Shown here: in pieces, positions 53,148 to 62,018 of the stretch
Numbering within the stretch: position 1 is the stretch's first letter
How the letters are laid out: each line of letters starts with the position of its first letter
DNA from: Fusobacterium sp. JB019
Lineage (GTDB): Bacteria; Fusobacteriota; Fusobacteriia; Fusobacteriales; Fusobacteriaceae
Direction of reading: 5' to 3'
Assembly (NCBI GenBank): GCA_030673965.1
Contig: JAUTCN010000002.1
Coordinates: 248,001 to 312,000, forward strand
DNA length: 64,000 nucleotides
Translations under genes and position numbers: made by a program
The notes under the pieces: generated by a model
Told to the model about the DNA's origin: nothing
Database searches by the model: none
What the model saw: only the letters and a program-made list of their open reading frames with translations

Positions 53148-53180
53148 AAAGGGTGCTGATTAAAAGGCACCCTTTGTTTT
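53148..53180. terminator. Terminator between ribBA and hisK
   Basis: AAAGGGTGC / GCACCCTTT around a ten-base loop with a T-rich tract; acts for converging ribBA and his operon. A nearly identical 32-base copy is found at 61598-61629. Confidence 0.9.
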
Positions 53181-53991
53181 ATATTTTTATAAATGTTACT
53201 TTTCTATTTTTAAATTGTGCAATATGTTTAAAACCAATTTTTTTTAGTAACTTGATACCCTCTTTAAAATCTGCACATAAATCATTAGCACTATGTGCAT
53301 CTGAACCTAAGGTTATAATCCTCCCACCTAATTCAAAGTATCTTCTTAAGATATCTCTATTAGGATGCATTTCTCCTAAATTATATCTTAAACCTGAAGT
53401 ATTTAATTCAATACCCTTTCCTTTTTTTATAATTAAAGTTAAAATATCATCTATAATTTCTTTAAAATTGAAGTAATCTATTTTTTTATTTATAAAACCT
53501 CCATATCTAACTACTGCGTCTAAATGTCCATAAACATCAAAAGCAGTAAAATCTTCAATGGATTTTTTTATAGTTTTAAAATAACTTATGTAACTTTCTC
53601 TTTGAGTTTTTCCTTTGAAAAAGTCTCCATTATAAAAGTCTAATCCATCACAAGAATGAATGGAACATATTACAAAATCAAAGGGGTAAGATTTTATAAA
53701 TTTATCTAACCTTTTATTTAAATGTGGTTGATATCCTATTTCAACTCCCATTAAAATATCAATATGAGGATAAGTATTCCTTAAAATTCCAAGTTTTCTC
53801 ATGTAATCAATATAATTTATTTCATAGGAAAATATTTCCTCAGGACTATCAAAATCAACATGATCTGTAAACACTACTTGTTTCAGTCCTAATTTAACAG
53901 CTCTTTTAATAATATCAATCATATTAGAACTTGAATCAGGAGAAAACTCTGTATGAACATGACTATCCATAATTAAATTTATATTCTTCAA
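53179..53991 (-). CDS. hisK: Histidinol-phosphatase, PHP family
   Basis: Removes phosphate from histidinol phosphate. The 270-residue PHP-domain enzyme has DSHVHTEFSPDSS (metal site), FTDHVDFDS, GVEIGYQP, ICSIHSCDG, DVYGHLDAV and LGSDAHSA. It replaces the HAD-type phosphatase found fused to HisB in E. coli; HisB here is dehydratase only. It is the last gene of the his operon. Confidence 0.93.
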   Translation of the reverse strand: MKNINLIMDSHVHTEFSPDSSSNMIDIIKRAVKLGLKQVVFTDHVDFDSPEEIFSYEINYIDYMRKLGILRNTYPHIDILMGVEIGYQPHLNKRLDKFIKSYPFDFVICSIHSCDGLDFYNGDFFKGKTQRESYISYFKTIKKSIEDFTAFDVYGHLDAVVRYGGFINKKIDYFNFKEIIDDILTLIIKKGKGIELNTSGLRYNLGEMHPNRDILRRYFELGGRIITLGSDAHSANDLCADFKEGIKLLKKIGFKHIAQFKNRKVTFIKI

Positions 53992-54009
53992 TTTTTTTCT
54001 CCTTATAAT

Positions 54010-54648
54010 TTATTTTCTTCTTTTAATAAGTTCTTTTTTTATATCTTCAATGGAAACCCCTTGATTGATCATAAGAACCATAAGGTGATAAACTAAATCA
54101 CTTATTTCATAAATCATTTCTTCCTTACTTTCATTTTTAGAGGCTATAATAACTTCTGCTGATTCTTCACCAACTTTTTTTAAAATTTTATCAATTCCTT
54201 CTCTAAATAAATAATTTGTGTAAGAACCTTCCTTTGGATTATTTTTTCTATCTGTTATACTTAAATATAGTTCTTTTAAAACATCTTCTTTGTTTTCAAT
54301 AGTCTTATCTTCAACCTCATTTAAAACTTCATTAAAAAAACAAGAATAATTTCCAGTATGACAAGCAACTCCAATTTGTTCAACTTTAATTAAAATAGTA
54401 TCCTTGTCACAGTCATAGTAAAATTCTTTTATTTTTTGGATATTTTTTGTTGTCTCTCCTTTTTTCCAAAGTTCCTGTCTACTTCGGCTGTAATAATAGG
54501 CTATTTTTTCCTCTAATGTTTTTCTAATTGCATTTTCATTCATATAAGCGAGCATTAAAACTTTACCAGTAACCACATCTTGAGCTATGGCTGGTACTAA
54601 ACCCTTACTATCAAATTTAATTTCATTTATTATATCATTAATATTCAT
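54010..54648 (-). CDS. hisIE: Phosphoribosyl-AMP cyclohydrolase/phosphoribosyl-ATP pyrophosphatase
   Basis: Steps 2 and 3 of histidine synthesis in one protein. The N-terminal HisI half has [52 protein letters not shown] (zinc cysteine). The C-terminal HisE half has [17 protein letters not shown]. The 212-residue length is standard for the fused form. Confidence 0.96.
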   Translation of the reverse strand: MNINDIINEIKFDSKGLVPAIAQDVVTGKVLMLAYMNENAIRKTLEEKIAYYYSRSRQELWKKGETTKNIQKIKEFYYDCDKDTILIKVEQIGVACHTGNYSCFFNEVLNEVEDKTIENKEDVLKELYLSITDRKNNPKEGSYTNYLFREGIDKILKKVGEESAEVIIASKNESKEEMIYEISDLVYHLMVLMINQGVSIEDIKKELIKRRK

Positions 54649-54657
54649 GCTAACCTC

Positions 54658-55416
54658 CTAAAGTCTAATTTCTATTTTTTTATTTTTTAAATATTTTTTA
54701 AGATCTTTAATTTTAATTTCTCCAAAATGAAATACTGATGCAGCAAGTAATCCATCAACATTGGCATATTGTATAGCTTCATAAAAATTTTCCAAAGTTC
54801 CTGCACCACCAGAAGCAATTACAGGAACAGTTACAGCAGCAGTTATTTTTTGAAGTAGTTCCACATCATATCCTCTTTTCATACCATCTTCATCAATGCT
54901 ATTTATAACTATTTCTCCTGCTCCAAGAGCTACTCCTTTTATAGCCCATTTTATAGCATCTAAACCCGTATCTTCTCTACCACCTTTTACATATACATTC
55001 CAGGAACCTTTATTATTTTTTTTAGCATCTATGGATAGTACTACACATTGAGCACCAAATTTTAAAGATGCTTCCTCTATCAATTGCGGATTTTTAACAG
55101 CAGCAGAATTAATAGAAATCTTATCTGCCCCCTTTCTTAAAATATTTGTAAAATCATCAATTGAAGAAACTCCTCCTCCCACAGAAAAAGGAATGTTTAT
55201 ATTTTTTGCAACCTTTGAAACAAATTCTAAAGAAGTTTTTCTCTCTTCATTTGAAGCAGTTATATCATAAAATACAAGTTCATCAGCACCACAATCACTA
55301 TAATATTTTCCAAGGCTTTCAGGACTATCAACATCCTTTAAATTTTTAAATTTCATACCTTTAACAACTCTTCCATTCTTAACATCTAGGCATGGTATTA
55401 TTCTTCTGGCAAGCAT
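54658..55416 (-). CDS. hisF: Imidazole glycerol phosphate synthase, cyclase subunit
   Basis: TIM-barrel partner of HisH forming the imidazole ring. Seen: [39 protein letters not shown] and [13 protein letters not shown]. The 252-residue length is standard. Its start overlaps the end of hisA by 19 bases. Confidence 0.97.
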   Translation of the reverse strand: MLARRIIPCLDVKNGRVVKGMKFKNLKDVDSPESLGKYYSDCGADELVFYDITASNEERKTSLEFVSKVAKNINIPFSVGGGVSSIDDFTNILRKGADKISINSAAVKNPQLIEEASLKFGAQCVVLSIDAKKNNKGSWNVYVKGGREDTGLDAIKWAIKGVALGAGEIVINSIDEDGMKRGYDVELLQKITAAVTVPVIASGGAGTLENFYEAIQYANVDGLLAASVFHFGEIKIKDLKKYLKNKKIEIRL

Positions 55417-56117
55417 TCTATCACATCCTTTAATTTCAAATTTTCATTATAAAGAGCTTTCCCAATTATTGCACCATAAAGGTCCATTTCATTAAGCTTT
55501 TTAATATCATCAATTGAGGTAATTCCCCCTGAAGCAATAATGTTTAATGAAGTTTTTTTAGATAGTTCTTCATATATTTCAAAATTAGGTCCTTGAAGCA
55601 TCCCGTCTTTTGATATATCAGTATAAACTATAGTCTTTACACCTATTATTTCAAGTTCTTTGCAAAGATCTAAAGAGTTTACTTCACTTATAACTTCCCA
55701 ACCTCTAAGAGCTACCTTACCATCTTTAGCATCTATGGATACTATTATTTTATCTTGATATTTTGAAACTAATCTTTTTAATAATTCTTTATTTTCAATT
55801 GCAATAGTTCCTACAATAACCCTTTGAACTCCAATCTTAAGTAATTCTTCAACTCTTTTTTCAGATCTAATTCCTCCACCAACTTGGATAGGTAAATCTA
55901 TATTTTTTGCAATTTTTTCAATTGATTCTCTATTAATGATTTCCTCATTTCTAGCACCATCTAAATCAACTAAATGAAGAAATTTTCCTCCTTGATTTTT
56001 CCATTTAACAGCCATATTAAATGGATCATTGGAATAGACATTAATTTTATTAAAATCTCCTTGAGAAAGTCTCACGCTTTTATTATTTTTTATATCAATA
56101 GCAGGAAATATTATCAT
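55398..56117 (-). CDS. hisA: ProFAR isomerase
   Basis: Isomerises the aminoimidazole carboxamide intermediate, step 4. The 239-residue barrel shows [21 protein letters not shown] (catalytic Asp8), [28 protein letters not shown] and [12 protein letters not shown]. It overlaps hisH by four bases. Confidence 0.97.
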   Translation of the reverse strand: MIIFPAIDIKNNKSVRLSQGDFNKINVYSNDPFNMAVKWKNQGGKFLHLVDLDGARNEEIINRESIEKIAKNIDLPIQVGGGIRSEKRVEELLKIGVQRVIVGTIAIENKELLKRLVSKYQDKIIVSIDAKDGKVALRGWEVISEVNSLDLCKELEIIGVKTIVYTDISKDGMLQGPNFEIYEELSKKTSLNIIASGGITSIDDIKKLNEMDLYGAIIGKALYNENLKLKDVIECLPEE

Positions 56118-56716
56118 TTTATCATCTCCCCATATGCTTTTAATATATTCAGACCAACATCTGAACTTTTTTCAGGATGAAATTGAATACCATAAATATT
56201 ATTTTTTCTAACTATTCCAGGTACTACTTGTCCATAATTACTATAAGCTATAAGCTCCTCATTAGATGAATTAGCATAATATGAATGCACAAAATAAACA
56301 TAAGCATCTTCATTTATATATTTTAATATTTCATCATCTTTTTTAAATTTAAGGCTATTCCAACCCATGTGAGGAATTTTTAGACTTGTATTAAGCTTTT
56401 CAATACTCCCTTCAATTAAACCTAATCCTTCATATTCTCCATTTTCATAGCTTTTTTCATAAAGAAGTTGCATTCCAAGACAAATTCCCATTAAAAATTT
56501 TCCTGATTTTATATGATTTTTTATTAAAGGTATTAAGTTAGTTTCTTTTAATGCAGTTATAGCATCTCTAAATGCTCCTACTCCAGGAAGAATAAGAGAA
56601 CTAGCATTAGATATTTCTTTAGGATCATTTGAAATTTTAGTTTCTATTCCAAGATTTTCAAAAGCTTGAAATACAGATTCTAAATTTCCTAGTCCATAAT
56701 CTATTATAATATTCAA
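56114..56716 (-). CDS. hisH: Imidazole glycerol phosphate synthase, glutaminase subunit
   Basis: Glutamine amidotransferase delivering ammonia to HisF. The nucleophile cysteine is in GICLGMQLLYEKS; the His/Glu pair is in GIQFHPEKSS. The 200-residue length is standard. Start directly abuts the hisB stop. Confidence 0.97.
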   Translation of the reverse strand: MNIIIDYGLGNLESVFQAFENLGIETKISNDPKEISNASSLILPGVGAFRDAITALKETNLIPLIKNHIKSGKFLMGICLGMQLLYEKSYENGEYEGLGLIEGSIEKLNTSLKIPHMGWNSLKFKKDDEILKYINEDAYVYFVHSYYANSSNEELIAYSNYGQVVPGIVRKNNIYGIQFHPEKSSDVGLNILKAYGEMIK

Positions 56717-57295
56717 TTATAAAACCCCCTTTGATGACGGTATTTTATCAGATACAATTTTAGTTCCTTCGCTCATTGTTCTTGAAAAGGCTTTAAATAT
56801 AGATTCTATTTTATGATGATCATTTTCTCCATATAAAAGCTTAACATGAAGAGTTATACCTGCTTTATTAGTAAAAGCTTTAAAAAATTCTTTGAAATTT
56901 TCAGTACTCATATTTCCAAGATTTTCCCTTTTAAAATCAACATCAAATACAAGATAAGGACGATTGCTTATATCTAAAACAACATGACTTAAGGCTTCAT
57001 CCATAGGAATAAAAATACTAGAATATCTTTTTATTCCTTTTTTATCTCCTAAAGCTTTATTAAAAGCCTCTCCTAAAGCAATTCCTATATCTTCAACTGT
57101 ATGATGATCATCAGCATAAATATCTCCTATACAATTTATATTCATATCAAAGGAACCGTGGAAAGCCATTAACGTAAGCATATGATCTAAAAAACCTATA
57201 CCTGTATCAATATTACTTTCCCCTCTTCCATCAAGATTAATTTCCACTATAATATCTGTTTCAAGAGTTTTTCTTTCTACTTTAGCTATTCTCAT
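56717..57295 (-). CDS. hisB: Imidazoleglycerol-phosphate dehydratase
   Basis: Dehydrates IGP to imidazole acetol phosphate. The 192-residue monofunctional form shows GIGFLDHMLTLMAFHG, DDHHTVEDIGIALG and GENDHHKIESIFKAF with the metal histidines. No phosphatase half is present, consistent with the separate hisK. It overlaps hisC by 14 bases. Confidence 0.97.
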   Translation of the reverse strand: MRIAKVERKTLETDIIVEINLDGRGESNIDTGIGFLDHMLTLMAFHGSFDMNINCIGDIYADDHHTVEDIGIALGEAFNKALGDKKGIKRYSSIFIPMDEALSHVVLDISNRPYLVFDVDFKRENLGNMSTENFKEFFKAFTNKAGITLHVKLLYGENDHHKIESIFKAFSRTMSEGTKIVSDKIPSSKGVL

Positions 57296-58328
57296 ATTTT
57301 ATTACCTCCTTTAAATTTTCAATAAAAATTTTATTTTCAATTTTATTTCCAACCGAAACTCTATAATAACCTTTAAGATCTTCATTAAATTTTCTTATCA
57401 ATATTCCTTTAGCTACAAGTTTTTCATATAAATTTTCTATATCAGAATTAAAAAATATAAAGTTTCCAGAAGAAGGATATACTTTAATACCTAAATTTTT
57501 TAGCTGAGAATATAAAAATTCTCTTTCATCTTTAACTTCTTTAATATAATTGAAAATTTTATTTTTATTTTTCAAGGCTTGTACCCCTATATATTGAGTA
57601 ATTGAATTTAAATTATACGGAGATTTAACTCTATTTATTATTTCAAGAATATCTCTATTAGCCACCATATAACCAAGTCTGATACCTGCAAGTCCTAAAG
57701 CCTTTGATAATGTTCTTAAAACTATTAACCTTTTATACTTAAATATTTTTTCAATCATTGAACCTTCTGCAAATTCCATATAGGCCTCATCAATTACTAT
57801 AATTGCATTAGTATTTAAAATAAGTTTTTCAATATCGTTTGTATTTAATAAAAATCCTGTTGGATTATTAGGATTGCATATAAATATTACCTTTGGATTA
57901 ATTTCAATTGCTTTTTGAATAATTTTATCCATATCTATTGAAAAATCTTCATTACAAGGAAGACCTATAAAAGTAGCTGAATAAATCTGACTAAATATTG
58001 AATACATACTAAATGAAGGTATAGGGCTTACAATAATTTCATCTTTATCTACAAATGCTTTTATAACAAGCTCAATCATTTCACTAGATCCATTCCCAAC
58101 TATAATATTTTCACTTGGAATATTTACATATTTGCTTATTTCATTTTTTAAAAGATGAGCTTCATTATCTGGATAATAATTTAAATTAAAACTTCCATTA
58201 AATTTTAAACCTTCTTTAATTATATTTTCTAATAAAATATTTTTTCCTTCATTTGCATCAAGTTTTATAGTAAAAGGCAAATTACATGTTTTATACCCAG
58301 TTAAATTTTTTATGCTATTTTTCATCAT
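57282..58328 (-). CDS. hisC: Histidinol-phosphate aminotransferase
   Basis: PLP enzyme converting imidazole acetol phosphate to histidinol phosphate. The 348 residues have IVGNGSSEMIELV, FICNPNNPTG, VIDEAYMEF and the PLP lysine in RTLSKALGLAGIRLGY. It has GGAGGG ahead of two consecutive ATG codons. Confidence 0.96.
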   Translation of the reverse strand: MMKNSIKNLTGYKTCNLPFTIKLDANEGKNILLENIIKEGLKFNGSFNLNYYPDNEAHLLKNEISKYVNIPSENIIVGNGSSEMIELVIKAFVDKDEIIVSPIPSFSMYSIFSQIYSATFIGLPCNEDFSIDMDKIIQKAIEINPKVIFICNPNNPTGFLLNTNDIEKLILNTNAIIVIDEAYMEFAEGSMIEKIFKYKRLIVLRTLSKALGLAGIRLGYMVANRDILEIINRVKSPYNLNSITQYIGVQALKNKNKIFNYIKEVKDEREFLYSQLKNLGIKVYPSSGNFIFFNSDIENLYEKLVAKGILIRKFNEDLKGYYRVSVGNKIENKIFIENLKEVIKYENS

Positions 58329-58347
58329 TTTTATAATCCCTCCTTTT

Positions 58348-59634
58348 TTATTTATTTTCTACTCTAACTTTTATAGAGTTTGCATGTCCTGTAAGACCCT
58401 CCTCATTTGCAATTCTTATAATAGGATCTTTTGCTTCCATAAGAGCTTTTTTACTGTAGTAAATCAAAGAAGTTTTTTTTAGAAAATCATCTACTCCTAA
58501 GGGAGAAGAAAATTTAGCAGTGGAACTAGTAGGAAGAATATGATTTGTTCCTGCAAAATAATCACCTAATGGTTCAGGAGAAAATTCACCTAAAAAAATT
58601 GCACCTGCATTATTAATTTTTGGATATACTTCAAAGAAATTTTTTGTTAATATTTCCAAATGCTCTGGGGCAATTTCATTAGCAATATTTATTGATTCAT
58701 CCAATGAATTTGTTAATATTATTGCTCCATAATTATCAAGAGATTTTTTTATTATTTCTTTTCTTTCAAGATATGAAATTTGTTTTTCTAGTTCTGTTAT
58801 TACTTTTTCTGAAAGAGTTAAAGAATCAGTAATTAGTATGGAAGCCGCCATTTCATCATGTTCTGCTTGAGAAATTAAATCAGCAGCTATATATTTAGGA
58901 TTTGCATCTTTATCTGCAATTATTAGAATTTCACTAGGACCTGCAATCATGTCAATTCCAACATAACCAGAGACTTTTTTCTTTGCTATTGTGACAAAAA
59001 TATTTCCTGGACCTACTATCTTATTTACCTTAGGAATACTTTCAGTTCCATAAGTTAATGCCCCTATTCCTTGAGCACCTCCAATTTTATAAATTTTATC
59101 TACACCTGCAATATAAGCAGCAACAAGTATAGAATCTTTTATTTTACCTTCTTCATTTGGTGGGGAAATCATTATTATCTCTTTAACCCCTGCAAGTTTA
59201 GCAGGTACTCCGTTCATTAAAACAGTTGATGGATAAGAAGCACTTCCACCAGGAACATATATTCCAACTTTTTCTATAGGTTTAATCAGTTGACCTAAGA
59301 TAATATCTTTATTATTAGAAATTTCATAGGATTTTTTAATTTGTTTTTTGTGATAAATTTCAATGTTTTCTTTTGCTTTAATAAGACTTATCTTTAAGTC
59401 TTCATCAATATTATTTAATGCATTTTCTATTTCTTCCTTTGATACAAGAAAGTTATTTATTTTTATGTTGTCAAATTTTAATGTGTATTCTTTCAAAGCC
59501 TCATCTTTTCTGATTTTAACATCATTTAAAATTTCACTTACTATTTTATTTATATCTTCATACTCAAATTGATTTCTATCTAAAAGATTTTTTAAAAATA
59601 TATTTTCTTTTTGAGAATCTATTATTTTAATCAT
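58348..59634 (-). CDS. hisD: Histidinol dehydrogenase
   Basis: Oxidises histidinol to histidine in two NAD-dependent steps. The 428-residue protein has GIYVPGGSASYPSTVLMN, GAQGIGALTYGT, GPGNIFVTIAKK, GIDMIAGPSEILI and the zinc site SQAEHDE plus GDYFAGTNHILP. Length is typical. Confidence 0.97.
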   Translation of the reverse strand: MIKIIDSQKENIFLKNLLDRNQFEYEDINKIVSEILNDVKIRKDEALKEYTLKFDNIKINNFLVSKEEIENALNNIDEDLKISLIKAKENIEIYHKKQIKKSYEISNNKDIILGQLIKPIEKVGIYVPGGSASYPSTVLMNGVPAKLAGVKEIIMISPPNEEGKIKDSILVAAYIAGVDKIYKIGGAQGIGALTYGTESIPKVNKIVGPGNIFVTIAKKKVSGYVGIDMIAGPSEILIIADKDANPKYIAADLISQAEHDEMAASILITDSLTLSEKVITELEKQISYLERKEIIKKSLDNYGAIILTNSLDESINIANEIAPEHLEILTKNFFEVYPKINNAGAIFLGEFSPEPLGDYFAGTNHILPTSSTAKFSSPLGVDDFLKKTSLIYYSKKALMEAKDPIIRIANEEGLTGHANSIKVRVENK

Positions 59635-59647
59635 GATATTCCTCCTA

Positions 59648-60271
59648 TTATAAATTTATTTCTAATAATTTAATGATATTTTGAATTCGCTCATAATTGA
59701 ACCTATAGCTTATTCTATTACATATAAGCCTAGCACTAATGTTAAACATATCTTCTATTGTTTCTAATCCGTTTGCTTTTAATGTGTTACCAGTCTCAAC
59801 TAGATCTACAATTACATCTGCTAGTCCAACTAAAGGTGCTAATTCCACTGAACCATTAAGTTTTATTATTTCAATTTTTTGTTGCTTATTTTCAAAATAT
59901 TTTTTTGTTATTTCAGGATATTTAGTGGCAACTTTTAAAACATTATTTTTACTATAGATCTTTTGTTCTTTTATGCTTGCTATTGAAAACTTACATTTTC
60001 CAAATTTTAAATCTAAAACTTCATAAACATCAGTATTGCTTTCTAAAATATTATCTTTTCCAGCAATTCCTAAATCAGCAACACCTTTTTCAACATACGT
60101 AATTACATCAGAAGGTTTTACATAGATATAATTTATTTTATTTTTTTCATCTTTAAAAATTAATTTTCTTGAATCTAAATCTATAGCATCTCCCATATTC
60201 ATTTTATTTAATATTTTATGTGTTTGCTTTCCTAATCTTCCCTTTGAAATAGCAATTGTTATAAAATCCAA
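59648..60271 (-). CDS. hisG: ATP phosphoribosyltransferase, short form
   Basis: First committed step, joining ATP and PRPP. At 207 residues it is the short HisG without the regulatory domain, which requires HisZ. Segments: IAISKGRLGKQTHKIL, GVADLGIAGKDNI, ELAPLVGLADVIVDLVETGNTLKANGL. It follows hisZ by two bases, so the two subunits are made together. Confidence 0.96.
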   Translation of the reverse strand: MDFITIAISKGRLGKQTHKILNKMNMGDAIDLDSRKLIFKDEKNKINYIYVKPSDVITYVEKGVADLGIAGKDNILESNTDVYEVLDLKFGKCKFSIASIKEQKIYSKNNVLKVATKYPEITKKYFENKQQKIEIIKLNGSVELAPLVGLADVIVDLVETGNTLKANGLETIEDMFNISARLICNRISYRFNYERIQNIIKLLEINL

Positions 60272-60273
60272 TT

Positions 60274-61233
60274 TTATTCACCCTCCTTATAAAATATTTT
60301 AATTAGTTCATCTAAATTTATAGAAAATCCTATGCCAGGGCTATTAATATTAAATATTTGTGTTAAAAGATTATACCTTCCACCACGAATAATTTCTGCA
60401 TAAGAATTTTCATAATAGCCTTTAAATATTAATCCATCATAATAATCTAGTTCTGTAATTAAAGATAAATCAAGATGTATATATTTTAAATAATCATATT
60501 CTTTCACTATTTTTTTAAAATTTTTAATTTCTGCTATAGAATTTTTCATAGCTTGATTCATATAGAACTTTTCTGCTTTAATTATTACTTCCTCCATATT
60601 TCCTTGGAAATCTAAAATATTGAAAAGTAAATTTTTAATTTCTTTTTTTAAATTTAAATTACTAACGTATTTAATTAGTTCGTTTTTATTTTTTTTATAA
60701 ATTAAATCTTTTAATTTTAATTTTGAACTTTTTGTTAAATAAGTCTCATCTAATAATCCATTGATATATTTGCTATTCCCTATTTCTAACAGAAAATTTT
60801 TATTATATTTTTTTAAAATTTTAAAAACCAGTTGAATAATTTCTATATCAGCATCTATGGAATCCTCTCCTAAATACTCAACCCCCATTTGAGAAAATTC
60901 TTTAATATTAGTATTTGACTCATTTACAAAAATTGAAGAATTATAAAACAATTTAACTTTAATATCATCTTCCCATCTAGGTATTAATTTTTTAATTATA
61001 TTCATTGTAATATCAGGCCTTAAAATTAAAATTTTTGAATTACTATTAATAACCTTAACTATTTTTTCTTTTTTTATTCTCTGATTAATTGAGGTAAAAT
61101 CATCATAATCTTCAAAAATCGAGGGTTCTAATTTTATATATTTAAAATTTATAAATATATCCTCTATTTCTCTTGTTAATTGATATTTTTTAGATGAATA
61201 GTTCAATTCATCTTTAATTTGTGTAAATTTCAT
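60274..61233 (-). CDS. hisZ: ATP phosphoribosyltransferase regulatory subunit
   Basis: HisRS-like protein without tRNA charging activity that forms the octamer with short HisG and senses histidine. The 319 residues carry the class II synthetase-like pieces ILRPDITMNI and IIRGGRYNLL. Start at 61233 follows AGGTGGTG; a longer frame would run into the attenuator hairpin. First structural gene of the his operon. Confidence 0.9.
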   Translation of the reverse strand: MKFTQIKDELNYSSKKYQLTREIEDIFINFKYIKLEPSIFEDYDDFTSINQRIKKEKIVKVINSNSKILILRPDITMNIIKKLIPRWEDDIKVKLFYNSSIFVNESNTNIKEFSQMGVEYLGEDSIDADIEIIQLVFKILKKYNKNFLLEIGNSKYINGLLDETYLTKSSKLKLKDLIYKKNKNELIKYVSNLNLKKEIKNLLFNILDFQGNMEEVIIKAEKFYMNQAMKNSIAEIKNFKKIVKEYDYLKYIHLDLSLITELDYYDGLIFKGYYENSYAEIIRGGRYNLLTQIFNINSPGIGFSINLDELIKIFYKEGE

Positions 61234-61255
61234 TATGTCACCACCTAAGTAAAAA

Positions 61256-61301
61256 TAAAATAAAAATAAAAAAGCCATATAGGTTATCCCTATATGGCTT
61301 T
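61256..61301 (-). terminator. Attenuator terminator of the his operon
   Basis: A perfect 13-base stem (AAAGCCATATAGG and complement) with a five-base loop is followed on the minus strand by a T-rich tract. It lies between the leader peptide and hisZ, so it would stop transcription when histidine is plentiful. Confidence 0.85.
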
Positions 61302-61312
61302 ACAGTATGTAA

Positions 61313-61412
61313 ATCATCATAGACATAATCCCGAAATTCAGTAACAAAATTTGGGATTGTATCTATGAACTATTTTATGTTCATTATTACAAACCCTTAT
61401 CTTTATGATGAT
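61313..61412 (-). promoter_or_regulatory. Alternative RNA pairings in the his leader
   Basis: On the RNA the segment over the His codons (61404-61412) can pair nine bases with 61313-61321. The second segment is also part of a competing 15-position stem between 61353-61367 and 61318-61332 (one wobble and one mismatch). This is the switch architecture of classical amino-acid attenuators. I could not identify the exact antiterminator by eye. Confidence 0.6.
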
Positions 61413-61482
61413 GGCTATGAAATTGTAAAGCTAGATTTTTGACAAATTGTAAATTTAATTCTTTAAAAAGTAGTGTTTTCAT
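61387..61482 (-). CDS. hisL: His operon leader peptide
   Basis: A 31-residue reading frame with AAAGGAGAG upstream of ATG at 61482. Near its end it reads HSHHH (residues 22-26), four His codons in five, in a short peptide directly ahead of a terminator and the complete his operon. In enterobacterial hisL seven consecutive His codons do this job. Ribosomes stalled here by lack of charged His-tRNA would change the downstream RNA folding. It has no role as a protein. Confidence 0.88.
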   Translation of the reverse strand: MKTLLFKELNLQFVKNLALQFHSHHHKDKGL

Positions 61483-61536
61483 TATAATCTCTCCTTTGCT
61501 TGCTTTACTTGTTATTACTTTAAAAGTATTTCGAAG

Positions 61537-61565
61537 AGTATAACATTTTTATTTCTAATTTTCAA
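61537..61565 (-). promoter_or_regulatory. Promoter of the his operon
   Basis: Minus strand TTGAAA, 17 bases, TATACT, about 55 bases before the leader peptide start. Confidence 0.85.
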
Positions 61566-61597
61566 GAAAATTTATGAAAAAATTAAAATAAAAAAAA

Positions 61598-61629
61598 GGT
61601 GCTGATTAACAGGCACCCTTTGTTTTATA
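61598..61629. terminator. Terminator of the RidA-like gene; copy of the ribBA/hisK terminator
   Basis: Differs in one base from 53152-53183. On the minus strand GGTGC / GCACC with a T tract ends the RidA-like gene. Both copies are in the same orientation and border the his operon on each side. Confidence 0.75.
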
Positions 61630-61634
61630 GAAAA

Positions 61635-62003
61635 TTAACCATTAAAGCCAAGATAAAAAGTTATTTCTATCTTGGCTAAAATATCTTCTTTTAATTTACA
61701 AATTTGTATTTCTAATTTTTGATCTATTTCATCTAAAAAGTAAACTTTATGTATATCAAAAACAGTATTTTTGCCCTCAATATCTGATAAAGTAATTTTA
61801 GACCGCACTATATTTTTAGGTTCAATTTTTGCTATTTTTAATATCTTTAATGAATCGTCTAATGTTTGTTTTATTTGTTTTGCTAAATAATCTTTCACAT
61901 TATTTTTTGATTTTTTTTCCTTATAAATCACATTATAAACTACTAGTATATCTCCTATAATCTTTGTTTTCGGATAACTATTATTTGGATTTGACTGTAC
62001 CAT
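61635..62003 (-). CDS. Divergent RidA (YjgF)-family-like protein
   Basis: A 122-residue protein whose order of segments fits RidA: GDILVVYNVIY, LDDSLKILKIAKIEPKNIVRSKITLSDI, then HKVYFLDEI and ILAKIEITFYL. RidA proteins hydrolyse reactive enamines/imines using an Arg in an ARS motif; the matching segment here is DQKLEIQI and lacks that Arg, so deaminase activity is doubtful. It follows tctA by 15 bases and is probably co-transcribed with the transporter, perhaps with a role in that pathway. Similarity is weak; a search is needed to confirm. Confidence 0.55.
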   Translation of the reverse strand: MVQSNPNNSYPKTKIIGDILVVYNVIYKEKKSKNNVKDYLAKQIKQTLDDSLKILKIAKIEPKNIVRSKITLSDIEGKNTVFDIHKVYFLDEIDQKLEIQICKLKEDILAKIEITFYLGFNG

Positions 62004-62018
62004 TATTTTCTCCTTATA

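Noticed and set aside
55161-55349. Plus-strand frame opposite hisF with repeated His and Gln residues
   Set aside because: It has no ribosome binding site and lies antisense to well-conserved hisF; its composition reflects the complement of hisF codons.
61256-61500. T-box riboswitch upstream of the his operon
   Set aside because: No T-box consensus (AGGGTGGNACCGCG-like) is visible, while a His-rich leader frame with a ribosome binding site is present.
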